From Rallus limicola (Eukaryota > Chordata > Aves > Gruiformes > Rallidae), in NCBI GenBank assembly GCA_022605955.1, contig JAKCOZ010000001.1, positions 22,932,146 to 22,996,145 of the forward strand: a stretch of 64,000 nucleotides of DNA, read 5' to 3'. The position numbers and the translations under genes were made by a program. How positions within the stretch are numbered: the first letter of the stretch is position 1; the number at the start of each line of letters is the position of its first letter. Shown one piece after another: positions 12,207 to 25,133 of this stretch. The notes below the pieces were generated by a model. That model was given only the letters and a program-made list of their open reading frames with translations. It searched no databases and was not told where the DNA came from.

Positions 12207-15200
12207 TATGCACTGGGAGACTGGATGCCTTTGGAATTTGGCTAGGGCAACTTAATTCCCAGTTGAAGACAATGCTGGGAGTAGGCAGTCTCACTACTAA
12301 CTTCCTGTAGCTGTCAGCTATTGGTATATTCCGGTCTTCCAGGTTTTGGGTTTGGAACAAGCAAAGGGAAGGCTGGGGCTGAAAAGTAAGCTGTTCCTCT
12401 CACAGTTTTTGGCCCCTTCACCCCCACACAAGGACATATATCTTTTTGACATTTTCAGCCACTCTGAAACATACTGCTCATTTGGTGCAGAGTGTCTGCA
12501 GCAGTGTTGAGATTCTAGACTTAAGCTGTTGACTTCAGTACAGTTGAGTGCAGTCAGACTTGATGCTAGCACCAAAAATGAATTATTGTAGCATGTCTGA
12601 AGAGGTACTCAATGCCTGAGCTTTCTGGACACAAGGGTGTGTGATGGTATTGCAAAACTCATCACTGGATAAGGGCACAGTCCAGTCAATTGGAAAAATA
12701 TTTTTTCATCACATCCACCAACCTTTCTTATTTCAAATACTACTTCAAGAATCATTTCATTCTGTAAGGGAGAAACCACTTGTGATTTCAGACAGCTGCA
12801 GAGAGATTAACAATAGCTGTGGCTCATAGGTTTCAGAATGACCAAATTGGGCTTTAGCTCATCTCTGATTTCACAGTATAGTTGTCTGATCTTCTTAACA
12901 CCATCTTTACCTTCTCTCTTTCCCTTTAACTGTATCTTTCTGTTCAAGTTTGATTATTCAAGGGCCATTTTTTAAGTATCTACATAACTTTCAATTTCTT
13001 AATCCCTTTCTTTGATTCAAGCCCTCATGTAGGATAGTAAGTCCAGTTACAATAGTGTAGCAAATGGCTTTGCAGAAGAAAGGTCAGTCAGCTGTGAAAT
13101 CTTCTGTTACTCTGAATGCATACCTCTTTATAAAGGAAGATAGAGCATCCTTGTAATTTAGTGATAGCAACTCACCAGTTAATAATTTGTCCAAGGCCAA
13201 TCCAGGGACTGACTTTACTGGGAAAGAGGATGGTCAAACATGAACACGTTACTTGGGAGAGAAATTATATATACTATCTTTATAATGTAGTGGTCTTTAC
13301 TTAAAAGTAAACAGTCCCAAGGTTTATTTCAAGGCAGGTTTAGTAGCTCTACTTTGGCATCAAGCTGCATGAGTAGAGATTCAGTTGGTTGTTTATGGGG
13401 TAAAAGACATTATGAACTTAGTGGGGAAACTCTGCTTACTACTTAGGGATGGTCTTGTCTGTGAGCTCTACAGTGCCCATACACTGAATTGCATGGTACC
13501 AGTCTGGGAAATACTTTTTTGAATGTGAAGTTGAAGTGATGTCTTGAAAATGCCTTTCTTCCAAACACATTACCCTAGCATTTATTTGAAATAACTAGAA
13601 TGGGGACAGCATGAAAAAGACTAATGAATCTTAGGACTCCAGAAGGTAAGGCTGTAGTTATTAAGAAAGGAATCTTTCTACCAAAGTTTTTTATGTGCAT
13701 AGTTTTAAAGCCTCAATAGAGTCCTTGGTGGATGGAGATAGTCTGTCTTATCAGCAAAGGAGGTTGCAAGCTCAGTGCACTGTAGATTGAGAGAAGAGTT
13801 TATGGGCATAGCAAGGTGCACCCTTTCTCGTCTGCCCATGTGTTAGTCTTTTCATGGTGGGTGGAAAACCTAGCCTTGCTGAAAAGCTGATGCTGGATTC
13901 TTTCCTCACTTGTTTCTTTGATAGGCTAGATGTTTGGTGGTAGGTTGTGCGGGTTTTGGTTTTGTTGTTTGAACTGCAATCCGTTTGAATCCTGTGTTTC
14001 CTCATAGTTACCACAAATGTTTAAAATGTGCAAACCAGGATCCATGCTAATGGTGGTGTACTTGGAAATTCAAAGTAATTCATTTCTTACATGTAACTGT
14101 GTGAGTTAAGAAACAGCATCTTAACTTCAACACACAAGCAAATGCTTTTTAACTATGTACCAATCCTTACAATAGTGGGGAAAATATAGTAGTTCTAAAC
14201 ACTGGTTTCCTTTGTTTGATTCTTGAGAATTCCTAATATATGACCCTGGCCAAGAATTTTATCCTCTCTCTCCTTTTTCTTCCTCACTATTTATGTTCAA
14301 CTGAATGTTGTGAAACTCTCTTCCCTCCTCAGATGAAGGATAAAACCTACATGATTATAATGTCATATAGATAAGCTGAAATACCCACACAAGTTCTTTC
14401 AATTAAGTGATGTTCTTAAGATACTGCTGTAGGTACTGGGTGAGGCTGAGCCTGTAAGTGGGGCCTTCTGGGAGATAAGTCTGTGTTAGGTCTCAGCTTA
14501 AGTTACCTAATGTGGGATGAAAAGCATGTGAATGATTGTCTGTCATGTTGTGATTTCTGCTGTTTAAACACAAGGTTGAAGTGCTACAAGAACTTGAAGT
14601 GCTACAAGGAAGCTAAGTGCGTTCTCTGCTTCAGCAATTTGCTGTTAGTTTACAGTTAGCTCCACATGTAGACACAGAGAAGGGCTTATGTTCCTCTCGC
14701 TCTAAGGAGTAGAGAGGAGTCAATGTATATAGAAAGGTACATTTATGTTGTAAAGCAGCACATAAAATAGCTTTCCAAGGTACAGAGATAGGCTTACTTA
14801 GATTTCACTGCCTGCGATCACAGATCCTCAGCAGAATTAGTGATATCAGTGCAGCCACCCTTACCTCCTTGCAACCTGGGACCCTGTTTCCCAGATGTGT
14901 TTGAAAAGGGTTCAATAAATAAGAAGCTTCATGAGCGTATCTTACGATGCAAATCAGAAGATGTAAATTCATATAGAAGAAACCTGTCCATAGCATAGCC
15001 TTTGTGCTTTTTCTCTGGCTTGACAGCAATGCTGAGTTAATGCTTTGTTCCATGAGCTATTGGGTAATCAGTGAGTTTTTACTGGTAATTGCTGTCTCAG
15101 TGACTTTTTATTGATCATTTAATTTCTGCCTCCAAACAAGTAGGAGCAAATATTTTTCAGCCCTTTTAACCTCCTTAACTTTTCATTCGGGTTCTGCTTC

Positions 15201-16116
15201 CCTCTCCCCTGTGGCCAGCCCAATGCAAATAGGTGGACAAAAAGATTAATAGAAGCAAGGAGATGCTTTCCTCCTCTCAAGTGCCCTGTGGCTTGGAGAC
15301 TGTTATTAATAGCTGAAGTGAAAAAAGTGTTTCATAACCACCGTCTTGCTCCAGCTTCCTTGCCAGACCCCTTCTCTTGGTCCCTGGAGAGAAAGTGTGA
15401 GCTCATCACTTTCCAATGCAAATTCAGCTTTTGGTCTCATACTTGGATTCTTTTCTTATCATGGGTGGAATATTTATCCTCTGCCAGCTGGTTGCTTTAA
15501 GCAAGATGCTGTTTGCTGGGATATCCATAGAGCATGTGGGGAACAGTCCTAGCAAAAGCTGTTCAGGCACTTTCTTTTTCCTCTTCTCTGAAAAAGCTGC
15601 TGTCTGCTCAGCGAACACACAAGCGTCTGTGCCCTCATCTTTACTCACAGAGTGGTTGAAAAGGAATTTTAGATACTTCAGTGTAGAAACAGTAGTTGAA
15701 GTTGAAATGTAGGTGTTTCAGCCTGAAATATTTTGGAAGCCCCTGTGTGGAATCTGGTCACTGTACAGCTCACCAAAGCTGCTGTGTGTGTCTGGAGATC
15801 CATAAGCTTCATGGATTGCTTCCCCTTCACATGCATTTTGTATCTGCATTCTTCCCGTATCTCTAGAGATCTAATGGAGCATAACTGAAAGTGAGCTGGC
15901 AGGTTTTTATCCCAGATCACCTGGGAAGAATGGGAACCGCAGTGTCATCTATTACCCTGTTTCTCTATGGAGTGTACAGTATATTAGATCCTTTCAATCA
16001 CTCCCCTGCTAGTTTCTCAGAGTTCTTTACAAGACTTACCAGCCAATATGAGACAATACTCATCTTGTCTAACAAGTTCTACTAAGCTAGAGACTGAGAG
16101 AACCTTTATTTGGTAA
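12207..16116. other. Gene-free unique sequence
   Basis: Apart from a small tandem duplication at 14576-14610, I see no recognisable gene or mobile element. Overlapping short open frames on both strands near 15.3-15.9 kb show no domain and look like chance. Confidence 0.55.
14576..14610. repeat. Tandem duplication of an 18-bp unit
   Basis: The unit TTGAAGTGCTACAAGAAC is followed directly by TTGAAGTGCTACAAGGA. There are two copies, differing only at the end. It looks like a recent replication-slippage duplication. Confidence 0.9.
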
Positions 16117-16373
16117 TGTTCTGGCTTAAGTAGGGATAGAGGTAATTATCTTCTTAGTAGATGGTATAATGCTGTATTTTGGATTTAGGATGAGAGTCAT
16201 GTTAATAATACACTGATACTTTAGTTGTTTTCTTTCAGCTTCTCATAGTGCCTTGCCAATGAGAAGGCAGGGAGTGCCCAAGAAGTTGAGAGGGGGGACA
16301 GCCAGGGCAGCTGACCCAAACTAACCAAAGGGATATTCTATACCATATGATGTTATGGTCAGTGTATTACTGG
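16117..16373 (+). mobile_element. Partial ERV LTR, sense, U3 end only
   Basis: It starts TGTTCTGGCTTAAG and carries the U3 blocks GGATTTAGGATGAGAGTCAT, AGCTTCTCATAG and GCTGACCCAAACTAACCAAA of an LTR family abundant in many birds. It stops near the position of the TATA region, where the antisense copy begins. The R and U5 parts of this copy are not found downstream. Confidence 0.85.
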
Positions 16374-16383
16374 GGTTTTTTTG

Positions 16384-16844
16384 TGAGGTGGGATGGGGAA
16401 GAGAATCAAAAAGAAAAAAGGTGAAACTCATGGGTTGAGACAGTTTAATAGGACAGAAAAGGAATATAATAATGATGATAAAAGACTATACAAGTGATGC
16501 ACAACACAACTGCTTGCCACCCAAAGTCAGTGCTCAGATAGTTCCTGAGTTGTGTCACCTCCTGGCCAATCCCTAGTTATATACTGAGTATGACGTTGTG
16601 TGGTATGTCATATCCTGTTGGCCAGTCTGGGTCAGATGTCCTGGCTCTGTCCCCTCCCAGATTCTTGGGCACTCCCCACCTTCTTGTTGGTAGGACAGTG
16701 CGAGAAGCTGAAATGTCCTTGACTGCTTGGCACCAACTGAAATATTAGTGTGTTATCAACATTATTCTCATCCTAAATCCAAACCACAGCATTATGCCAT
16801 CTGCTTAGAAGAAAACTAACTCTCTCCCTGCTGAAACCAGGACA
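16384..16844 (-). mobile_element. Nearly complete ERV LTR, antisense, fused to the sense copy
   Basis: The reverse complement starts TGTCCTGGTTTCAGC (right end at 16844). It carries the same U3 blocks as the sense copy, a TATATAAC-like TATA region near 16576-16584, and an R/U5 part with an ATTAAA poly(A) signal (complement near 16444-16449). The U5 end is cut a few tens of bases short of the usual terminal CA. No matching target-site duplication could be identified around the composite. Identity with the sense copy is clear but not high, so both are old. Confidence 0.88.
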
Positions 16845-18713
16845 GAAAATCAAGGGAGACGAACTGTAAAAATAAAATGGAGGAAAAAAGAGCAGGAATG
16901 TTCAGCTTGTCACTCTGGAAAAAAAAAAACACCTTTGCTTGCTTTCCTAATGAAAATCTTTAAGCTGTACATTCTGTTAATGTATTTGCTGGATATGTGC
17001 CATTTCAAGGATGAAGTATTATTTATCTTATGAATGTCTCATCCTTTCAGTGGCTGCCACTTGGTGAATACCTGCAAGCTTTTCCTTCAGGTAAAACAGA
17101 GTGTGCAGTTATCTTTTTGAGTATGTTTGACTGAAGTTCTGTGTTCAATACATTTTCTCATGGTCAGAAAAGACATTGATGTGTAAGAAGCAAATTTAGG
17201 TGATATTGTAGAGCTTTGGCTACTGCAGTGCCCTTTTGCTACTGTCAGTCTGGCAGCCTTTCTGCATTTTTACCCAATAGGGAAGATACAGGTGCCTAGT
17301 GAGCTTGTAAGTATGTTTACAGTAAGTACAATAAGCAATGTGTTATTTATTTTCGTGTAGAAAAATGGCTGGGAAGGAAAGCGCTTGCAAGGGAGTAGAA
17401 TAATTTGTGAAACTTTGATATAAAATAGCTGAGGGTTTCAGATGAAAAAAAGCACTACCAAAAATTAAGGTAGATGTCAATGATTTAGAATTTTCAAAAT
17501 ACACTTAAGGCTTTCCATTGAAATACATTTCTAAATTTTTTTAAATGTGCCAAAATAAATTATAGATGAGTTCAGTTTTATGTATGTACAAAACTTTTCT
17601 TTTGATCTGAAATTGGTGGTGGCTTTTATTTTCCTGGTTGCATCAGTGTTGTCTTCCCTCAGTTTTTTTTGAGCTGGCTTTTGAACCCAAGGGATGGAAA
17701 GAATTTGCCTATCTGTGTGAGCATGGCCAGTGTGACTGTATTGATGATGGATGTCGCTACTTTCACTGAGTAAGGAGGGAAGGAATTGCAGTTCTACAGA
17801 ACTTGACTGTAGACCTGTTCTTCTGGCTGTGGTGCCATGTTCATGCCACTGTCGCTGCTCCATATGTGTCTCTTGTTAATCTTGGAGATTAATGTCTAGG
17901 TAGATAAGGCAGCTTTTCTAGAACAGCAGTTGCTCAGGGTTGAACTACCTTTGTCCTTACGAGGATGATTTTGACTAGAGAGATGCACAGAGCATAAGTT
18001 AGATTACACTTGTAAATAGCGTGTTACAACAGCAGTGGATTAATAACAAACAGTGTTTTGGGTCTACTGCTTACTTTGTGTGTGTTTTCAGGGAGGGGTT
18101 GTTACTTCAGACTGGCCATTAATTGCATTCCCATTACCTCATCTTCAAATTTAGCTGTATTTGTGAAGAATCTAGTTGGCATGGCCTTGCAGCATATTGT
18201 GCTATAATCCAAAGCACAGTAACTGGAGATGATCAGGAGGTCATGGTCAAAAGCGTGCTCCTGGTACATGCTGTGTGTTACCATAGACACATTCATTGTC
18301 TTTCCCAGTGTATGACCCTTGGGTCTGTCTGTGAACAGGGAACAGGACTGTGTCACATCTCTCTCTGACTTTTATGCAAATTGGTAAATGGTGAGTAGAA
18401 ACTGATAGTGCCCCTCTACCTACTTGTAGTGGTAGCAGCCAGGGATTAACAATTTATTCTTAAACCCAAAAAACACAAACCCCAAACCATCAACTGAAGG
18501 GAGGCATCAGCACAATTTCTTTGCAGCCCATAGCAAGCAATAACCAGTACTAGAAGTTGTTCCACTTTATCTAGGACAAGTAGCAACAAGTCCTACTGGC
18601 AGATCAAGCTGAACCTCCGCTCAGGATGGTGCCAGAGCCAGGCAGAAACAAATATGCTCTCCTATCATAAAAAATTTGGCCCATGCTGCAGCTGGGAATC
18701 TATCTTGGGCTCC

Positions 18714-18830
18714 ATTAATTAGAACATTGGCTTCTATTTATGCATATAAGCTAATGAATATGCATCAGACACGTTGATTAAGGTGATGCTATTTGCATAT
18801 TCTTCCTGGATTTTTAGACCTTTACCCTTA
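18714..18830. promoter_or_regulatory. Candidate conserved non-coding block with octamer and homeodomain motifs
   Basis: The block contains ATTAATTAG at 18714-18722, two ATGCATAT/ATATGCAT motifs around 18740-18764, CTAATGAAT, and a perfect POU octamer ATTTGCAT at 18791-18798. This density of TAAT and octamer sites is typical of developmental enhancers. No functional evidence exists in the sequence itself, and AT-rich DNA produces such sites by chance. Confidence 0.35.
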
Positions 18831-18889
18831 GGTATTCTACTATTCAAGATATTCATGTGGTACCAAGGGAAATTCTGATTAGTCATTAG

Positions 18890-19120
18890 GGGAAAAATAA
18901 TTCATAATGAAGGTGGTCATATGGTGGAACAGGTGCTTAAAGGATGTTGTGTACCTTCGTTCTTGGAGGTATTTAAAATTTGACTGGACAAGGCTCCAAG
19001 CAATGTGAACTATCTTTGAATGTGACTTTAACTTTGAAGATGTTCCTCCTTCTTTGAGCAGGGGATTGGGCAGGCTGACATCTAGAGAACCCTTCTAGCA
19101 TGAATAACTCTACAATTAAT
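18890..19120 (+). mobile_element. Degraded CR1 LINE 3' end
   Basis: The order of blocks matches a CR1 3' end: GTGGAACAGGTGC, then TTCTTGGAGGTATTTAAAAT, TTGACTGGACAAGGCTCC, TTTGAGCAGGGGATTGGGCA and a decayed tail near 19110-19118. It is considerably diverged, so it is an old copy. Confidence 0.8.
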
Positions 19121-20704
19121 GCAGAAGAATATCCCTACATTTTTGGCTCTAAGGTATTTATAGATGGGCACGAATATGTAGCCAGTAGTTAGGAGTACTC
19201 CAGAGATAATGAAATAATCTTGCTAAGTGTGTTGCAGTATTTTCTAATGAAGTATCTGCATTTGTTAATAAGATAGTTACTAGTTTATTTACTAGTCATC
19301 ATATCTGATTGCAATTCTGTCATAGCAGCTGGTCAAGGTAGAGCTTAATTTCTCCTCCTACCTTCCTCTAGGGTTTAGTTTGACCAATTAATGCATGAAA
19401 CTGCAAGAATCACCTAGTCAGTATTAAAGTATCTTCAGATGAATCATCAGGATCCATATGAAATGATTTAAGTGGTTGAGGGCAATGCATACAGATGAGG
19501 GTAACAATTCTTATCTTGCACCAGCCTGAATGGCCAAGCATGGTTTGGAGGCTCCATAAAATGCTAGTGCAACTTTAACAATGAACTTTCCCAAGGGAGA
19601 CAAGACTTTTAAGACTGAATATGTGATGTATATGCCACATACAATTGCTTTGTGTAACCTGATCCTAGCCCTAAGTATGATTCTAGCCCCTGGAAACCTT
19701 ATTGAAATGTTATGCTAAGAAAAAACTATAAACTTCCTCTGCTGTACAGATTTTCTGAGCATAATGTGAAACAATTAGAACCTAAATGACTAACCCACAT
19801 CTTCTGTCAGCTTGGTATGATGTAGTCACCCAATGAGGGAACAATAACCAAGCCATGGGATTAAGGCAGTCTCTTGTACAGAAAAGGTAGTTTCTCAGAA
19901 TGAATAGCAATACATTTAGTGAGTGCAATTTGTGAGCCAGAGGCTAAGGTTTCTTTTAATAGGAAATGTTTGCGTAGTAATTCTCAGACAGAGTTGTACT
20001 AGTTCTAATTTTTACAATGGGTGAGTTTTGTGAAATAAATTGCCTTCAGCAAACAGTTCATCCAGAGGTATCTACAACACAGAAGGAGGGAAAGCTGCTT
20101 GGAGGTAGCAAAGCCTCAGAGCATCCATGTCAGTCTTTTCAGGAAAGCTCATCAAATCAAAAACCTTGGCAGGAAATGTGAAAAAACAGATACTAGCTGT
20201 ACAGCTAATCCTACTTAGAAATCAACGTACCTTCTATGAGAGAAGAATGGGTACCACATCTGCATGTTACAGAATATAAAGTGATTGTCTTATCAGGAGC
20301 ACTTGAATGAAGAAAGACACTGGGCCAAAATTCTGCAAAAAGAAATCTGTCTATCCCCCAGAGAAATACAGTATGGATATAAGCAGTATGACCTTCCTTT
20401 TAATTGATTTCATCCCTACTCAACTCAGAAGTGGGAGAATGGTCTAATCACCCCCTGCATCACCAAGTCGTCTGGGGCCCCTGCTTTGCTTACAGCCCTA
20501 ATTGTGCAGTGGGAGCTGTGTCACTAGCAGCTGAACTAGTGTCAGTGTATTGGGATAATTTTAAAAAATGAATAGAAAAGAATTGCACAATGTTTTCAGG
20601 TGATATGTCTGTAATAGCACCTTTTAAGGATTTTTCTGACAATGGAGGGAAGAGGAAATTACTATATAATAATATGTTGATAATAGGGATATGGGATATC
20701 CCTA

Positions 20705-21005
20705 CTACCAGTGGATAGCCAGGCCCTTTTCAGTGGTCTGTGGAGACAGGACAAGGGGCAACGGCTGCAAGTTGGAGCACAGGAAGTTCTGCACCAACAT
20801 GTGGAAGAACTTTTACACAGTGAGGGTGACAGAGCCCTGGGACAGGCTGCCCAGGGAGGTGGTGGAGTCTCCTTCACTGGAGATATTCAAGACCCATCTG
20901 GACACCTATCTGAGTGATATGTCCTAGGGAGCTGCTTTGGCAGGGGGGTTGGACCCAATGATCTCTCGAGGTCCCTTCCAACCCCTACAATTCTATGATT
21001 CTATA
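20705..21005 (+). mobile_element. CR1 LINE 3' end with intact tail
   Basis: It carries GACAGGACAAGGGGCAACGG, CAGGCTGCCCAGGGAGGTGG, GAGGTCCCTTCCAACCCCTA and the terminal ATTCTATGATTCTAT. The short open frames across it (for example one reading [20 protein letters not shown]) are remnants of the C-terminal part of the CR1 reverse-transcriptase protein, not a host gene. It is better preserved than the 18.9-kb copy. Confidence 0.95.
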
Positions 21006-22043
21006 TGGGACGGAGACTGAGTGGGGAAGGGCATCAGTAAGAGGAGTGGCATCTTTGAAGCTGTAAGCTCTTATCTGTTCTGGATGAAGCTATTTCTAGT
21101 TTCCTTATCTCAGTTTAACTTGGTATCTGAACTTTGCTGGAACAGGAGGTTGCCAACCACAGTTACAGCTGCCGAATCCCCTCTGAGCATCTGTGCTTAT
21201 GTGAGGATGGTATGGCAGAGTTTTGCTCTGCATGGCTCTAGCTGTATCTTCCTGCTGATCCCTTCCCTAGCACTCTATTTCAAGATGTCAGACACTTTTC
21301 TGCAGTATTTTCAGCAAACGTTTCCCTTTGATCAGAGGAACATAGAATGTACTGCATCTGTTAGTGGAGCAGCTTTGTGGTTGTTCTGTGTTTCTTGTGG
21401 CCAGCTATAACACTTGCTATGACAGCTGTATAGGTGGAAAAAAACCAAACCCTGAGACTACTTTCCAGGAGAGCAGTAGTTTGGATCCCTGCTTCGGTCA
21501 CTGCCTCTGCTTTCCCAGGGATTTCTAATACCTGGATGTTTTGTGTCTTGCACTTAGTTCTCTTCTGTATGGGACAAATAGGGGAACATCAGGAAGTATG
21601 AAATTGCTGCAGCTAAAGACACATCCTTTTCCTACCTTTTATTGGCAGTTCCAGCCAAATGAAAGCCTTTCTCTAAGTTTCAGAGGCTAATTCTCACCTC
21701 TAGCTGGATATATGCTGATGTGTATATCAGCAGAGTCACTCTTCTACCCCTGTGAGAGGAGGTTGAGATAAATGGCTCATGTTTAAATGCCAAACAATCA
21801 CAAACTTTATCTGTTTGGGCCATGCTTTTGGCCAGTTTGAGGTTCCCAGTAAGATCCTGCCTGCCTTTCCTAGCAGCAGTGGCCATGCAGATGAAGATGG
21901 CTGTGTGCTCTCTCCAGCAGCTGCTGCCATTCTAGAGTCTGAAGTAATTGAAGTGCTGGAAGCTAGTAGAAGACAGCTCTGAAATGCTCTGAACTGCATT
22001 CTACTGAGTGTATTAAACAATCCTGCGAACACTGAGTTTAATA

Positions 22044-22180
22044 GCCTCTAAAGCCAAAAGGGCCCATTAGCTCATGTAGGCTGACCTCTAGTATATCATA
22101 GACCTTTGTTTCACCTGTTTATCCCTTTACTGAGCCCAGTAACTTGGATTAGGCTCAAGTATTTTGAGCTCTGTAACAAA
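22044..22180 (+). repeat. Ancient amniote interspersed repeat, probably old CR1-type
   Basis: The sequence CCAAAAGGGCCCATTAGCTC, then CTGACCTCTAGTATATCATA and TTACTGAGCCCAGTAACTTG resembles a repeat I know as abundant in turtles and crocodilians (blocks of the type CATTAGATCATCTAGTCTGA and TGACCTCCTGTATATCACAG). This would make it a pre-avian insertion. The family name is not certain. Confidence 0.6.
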
Positions 22181-24202
22181 AAAGAAAAAGAATTACACTT
22201 TCTAGCAATGAACCTACACTTCATACTTCAGAGAAGGGTGCAAATCCCAGTGCAGCATCCTTGTCTGGCTGACCTAGGAGTCTGTTTCCCTATGTAATAT
22301 GAGTAGTGGGGACAATTCCCAGGTACAAGTGAATGCCCTGTACTCTGCTCAGCCCTCTTGAGTGCATGCAGTGGCAAGCCTTGATATTTCAGAGACAAGT
22401 AGAGGAAAAATGAGAATGTATCTATCTCACCATGTACGCTGAAGAGCACTTTCCCTTCTGATCACTACAAACTCTTGGCTGGAGTTATGTTTATTGGCTA
22501 GTAATGTTATTTGGAGGTAGAGAGAGTTTTGACACTCATTGTGTGGTTCGAAAGGGAGATCATAATGGCATTCACAATTCGAATCTGTTTATACTTCAGC
22601 AACTGTATTGAACCATTGCCACCTCAGTTGTACGTAGTCCTAGACAGTCTTTAAGGATGCACTTAAGTATTGTTAAAGCCATGGGGATGTAACCACAAGC
22701 CCAAAATTACACACATGTCGAAGTGACAACCTGCATTCAGACCATAATCTCTCTTTTTTAGGTTTTGGTGATATAAGATAGCAAATGGCTCACTGCGTTG
22801 CTGCTAACAGCATTCATAGTCAGGAATAAAACTGTGATTGACTCTGGTAGAAATTAGCCTCTTTGGTGTAAGAGGAGGTGCTTTCTGCTGATTAAGAAAT
22901 TATAGCAAATAGAACACAGTCTTTCCTTCCTTCCTTCTGTATGCTTTTATTTTGAATCTCGTTTCAGTGTCCTTTTTTGCTGTACTATATAAATATTTTC
23001 TTGGGGTAGATATCTGATAACTTAAAGATTATTTTCAGGCAAATAAGAATTTTCCATTTTCTTGCTGTTTTTTTTTCTGATCCATGAAAGCAGCTGAAAA
23101 AATGGGGACAGAAAAGCCTCTAAGAAGGCAAGGTTGTGATTTGAGGCTTCTTTAAAGCTCTTTGCACACTAGCTGTCTTTTTTTAAATACTATTCTTGGT
23201 TTGGAACTTTAATTCTGGGCGTACATTTGGTGCCCAGATGGTGCAGACTCACACAGAAGCCCATCACGCTGTCAGGGCAGGCGGATACATATGTAAATAT
23301 TTTGCCTTTTCCCCCTATAATATTTGGCTTTGTCTAATCTAATTGCTGTCAAAGGCAGAATGTGAGGAATGCTTAAGAGGAGCAAACAATGAGGACCTCA
23401 AATGTTTGTATTGCACTAACTTTGGAAGATGCTGGTAGACTGCGATGAAACTAATAATTTTGTTTCATGGGTTTTCTTATTCATGGTGTATGAACTAAGT
23501 TCATGCCAAGTAATGTCTTAGAACATGAGGTAGAAAGCTGTAGTTCTAGTGGCATAAAAGCACATTTAACCCCTTGGAGCTGTTGATATAAGGCTAATGG
23601 CTCTGGCTTTTCAGTTCAGGCTGACAATAAGTGTTCTCTACCTGCCTCTCTGTATTTCTTATTTATATAATTCATTGCTTCATTTAATTTATTCTATTGA
23701 GTGCCTGTCTTAATGTATTTTTAATACATAAAAGTATTTCCAGCATAGCTGCTTCTCTGACCAGAGGCAGCTAGTAGCAAACAGTGTGGCCAGCCACATT
23801 AAAGACACTTATTTAGTTATTAAAGACCTGATCCAACATATCACAGTATTAATGGAAAAAATACTTTCCCCAGCTTCAAATGTAACTGCCTAGTGAGGGG
23901 GTCTGGTAAGGTCAGTGTTTGTTGAGAATCCTGGTAAAGTAGGTGTAAGAAACCTGACTGGTTTTCATCAGTGTGAGAATGGTTGTGCTGTCATGAGTTT
24001 CTGATCAGATGTGAAATTTGGTTAGGCTATAATCCTGGAAGGCATCAGACTATGCTGAATCCAACCCTCTAAGGACACCAACTATGTTGAGAGATACTGG
24101 GAGATCAGGGCCTAGAGGTGTGATCCTTGTAGAGGAGGGAAAGTAGCTGTAAATGGAGAAGATAATAATGTAACCAGAAAACAAATGAGCAGCGTGTGGT
24201 GC

Positions 24203-24222
24203 TTTTTTTTTTTTTTTTTTTT
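24203..24222. repeat. T20 homopolymer run
   Basis: Twenty T in a row, followed by CCAG. No retrocopy was recognised beside it. A second run of 12 T lies at 24481-24492. Confidence 0.95.
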
Positions 24223-24901
24223 CCAGTGGAATGTAGATGAAATTCTGACTACAAGGTAAAAAAATTGCTCACTTCAGCCATTTGTGTTGCCATCAGAGGC
24301 TTCTTATTCAAGGGTGCTAGTAAATTCTGTTTCTGAGCCTGCTATGAAAGTGTCTGAGTACTTTCAAGAGACATACCACAGCCTGACATGTATCCGTCTG
24401 CTTGTCTTGCTTCTTGGCTGTGGGGTGGAAGAGGATCAGGAAAATATTTCTCTATCTGTATATTGTTTTTCCTGTGCTGCTTTTTTTTTTTTATTACTGA
24501 AGGAAAGATCAAAGGTATTTGCTTTGTGTACCTGCTGGACTATGGGTATTGAGACACATTACTGTACAGTAAGCTAACATGTGAATTTACAGTTTCTACA
24601 TGGTAAATGCTGTTATACCTGCTGCTAGCTCATTGTTCAGAGAAAAGAAATAAAAGAAGGGGTGATTCACCGCATATATATCTGATGGTGAAAGCTGACA
24701 CTCTAGCAGCTACTGCAGGGCCTTTGGTGTATTGTAGATTTGGATGTGAGCTTACCCCACAGGTAGCTTATACCTGTCACAGGCCCAAAATAGTATTGGT
24801 TGTCATAGTGGACTTGATGGTAGGGATTACTTTGCTCCTAGCCTTTGTTTGTGGTTATCAAGCCTATTTGGCCAACAGTTCATAGGAGAGGTTGCATTCA
24901 T

Positions 24902-25133
<232 letters not shown>

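Noticed and set aside
11935..12360. 141-codon open frame on the minus strand
   Set aside because: It runs antisense through the short solo LTR at 11987-12201 and has no resemblance to any retroviral or host protein.
15288..15920. Cluster of overlapping open frames on both strands
   Set aside because: The frames are short, mutually overlapping and featureless, as expected by chance.
24607..24885. 92-codon open frame just upstream of the exon, with hydrophobic stretches
   Set aside because: It looked like a possible membrane exon, but it has no TMEM178 family resemblance, lies upstream of the branch point and acceptor, and is not joined in frame to the exon.
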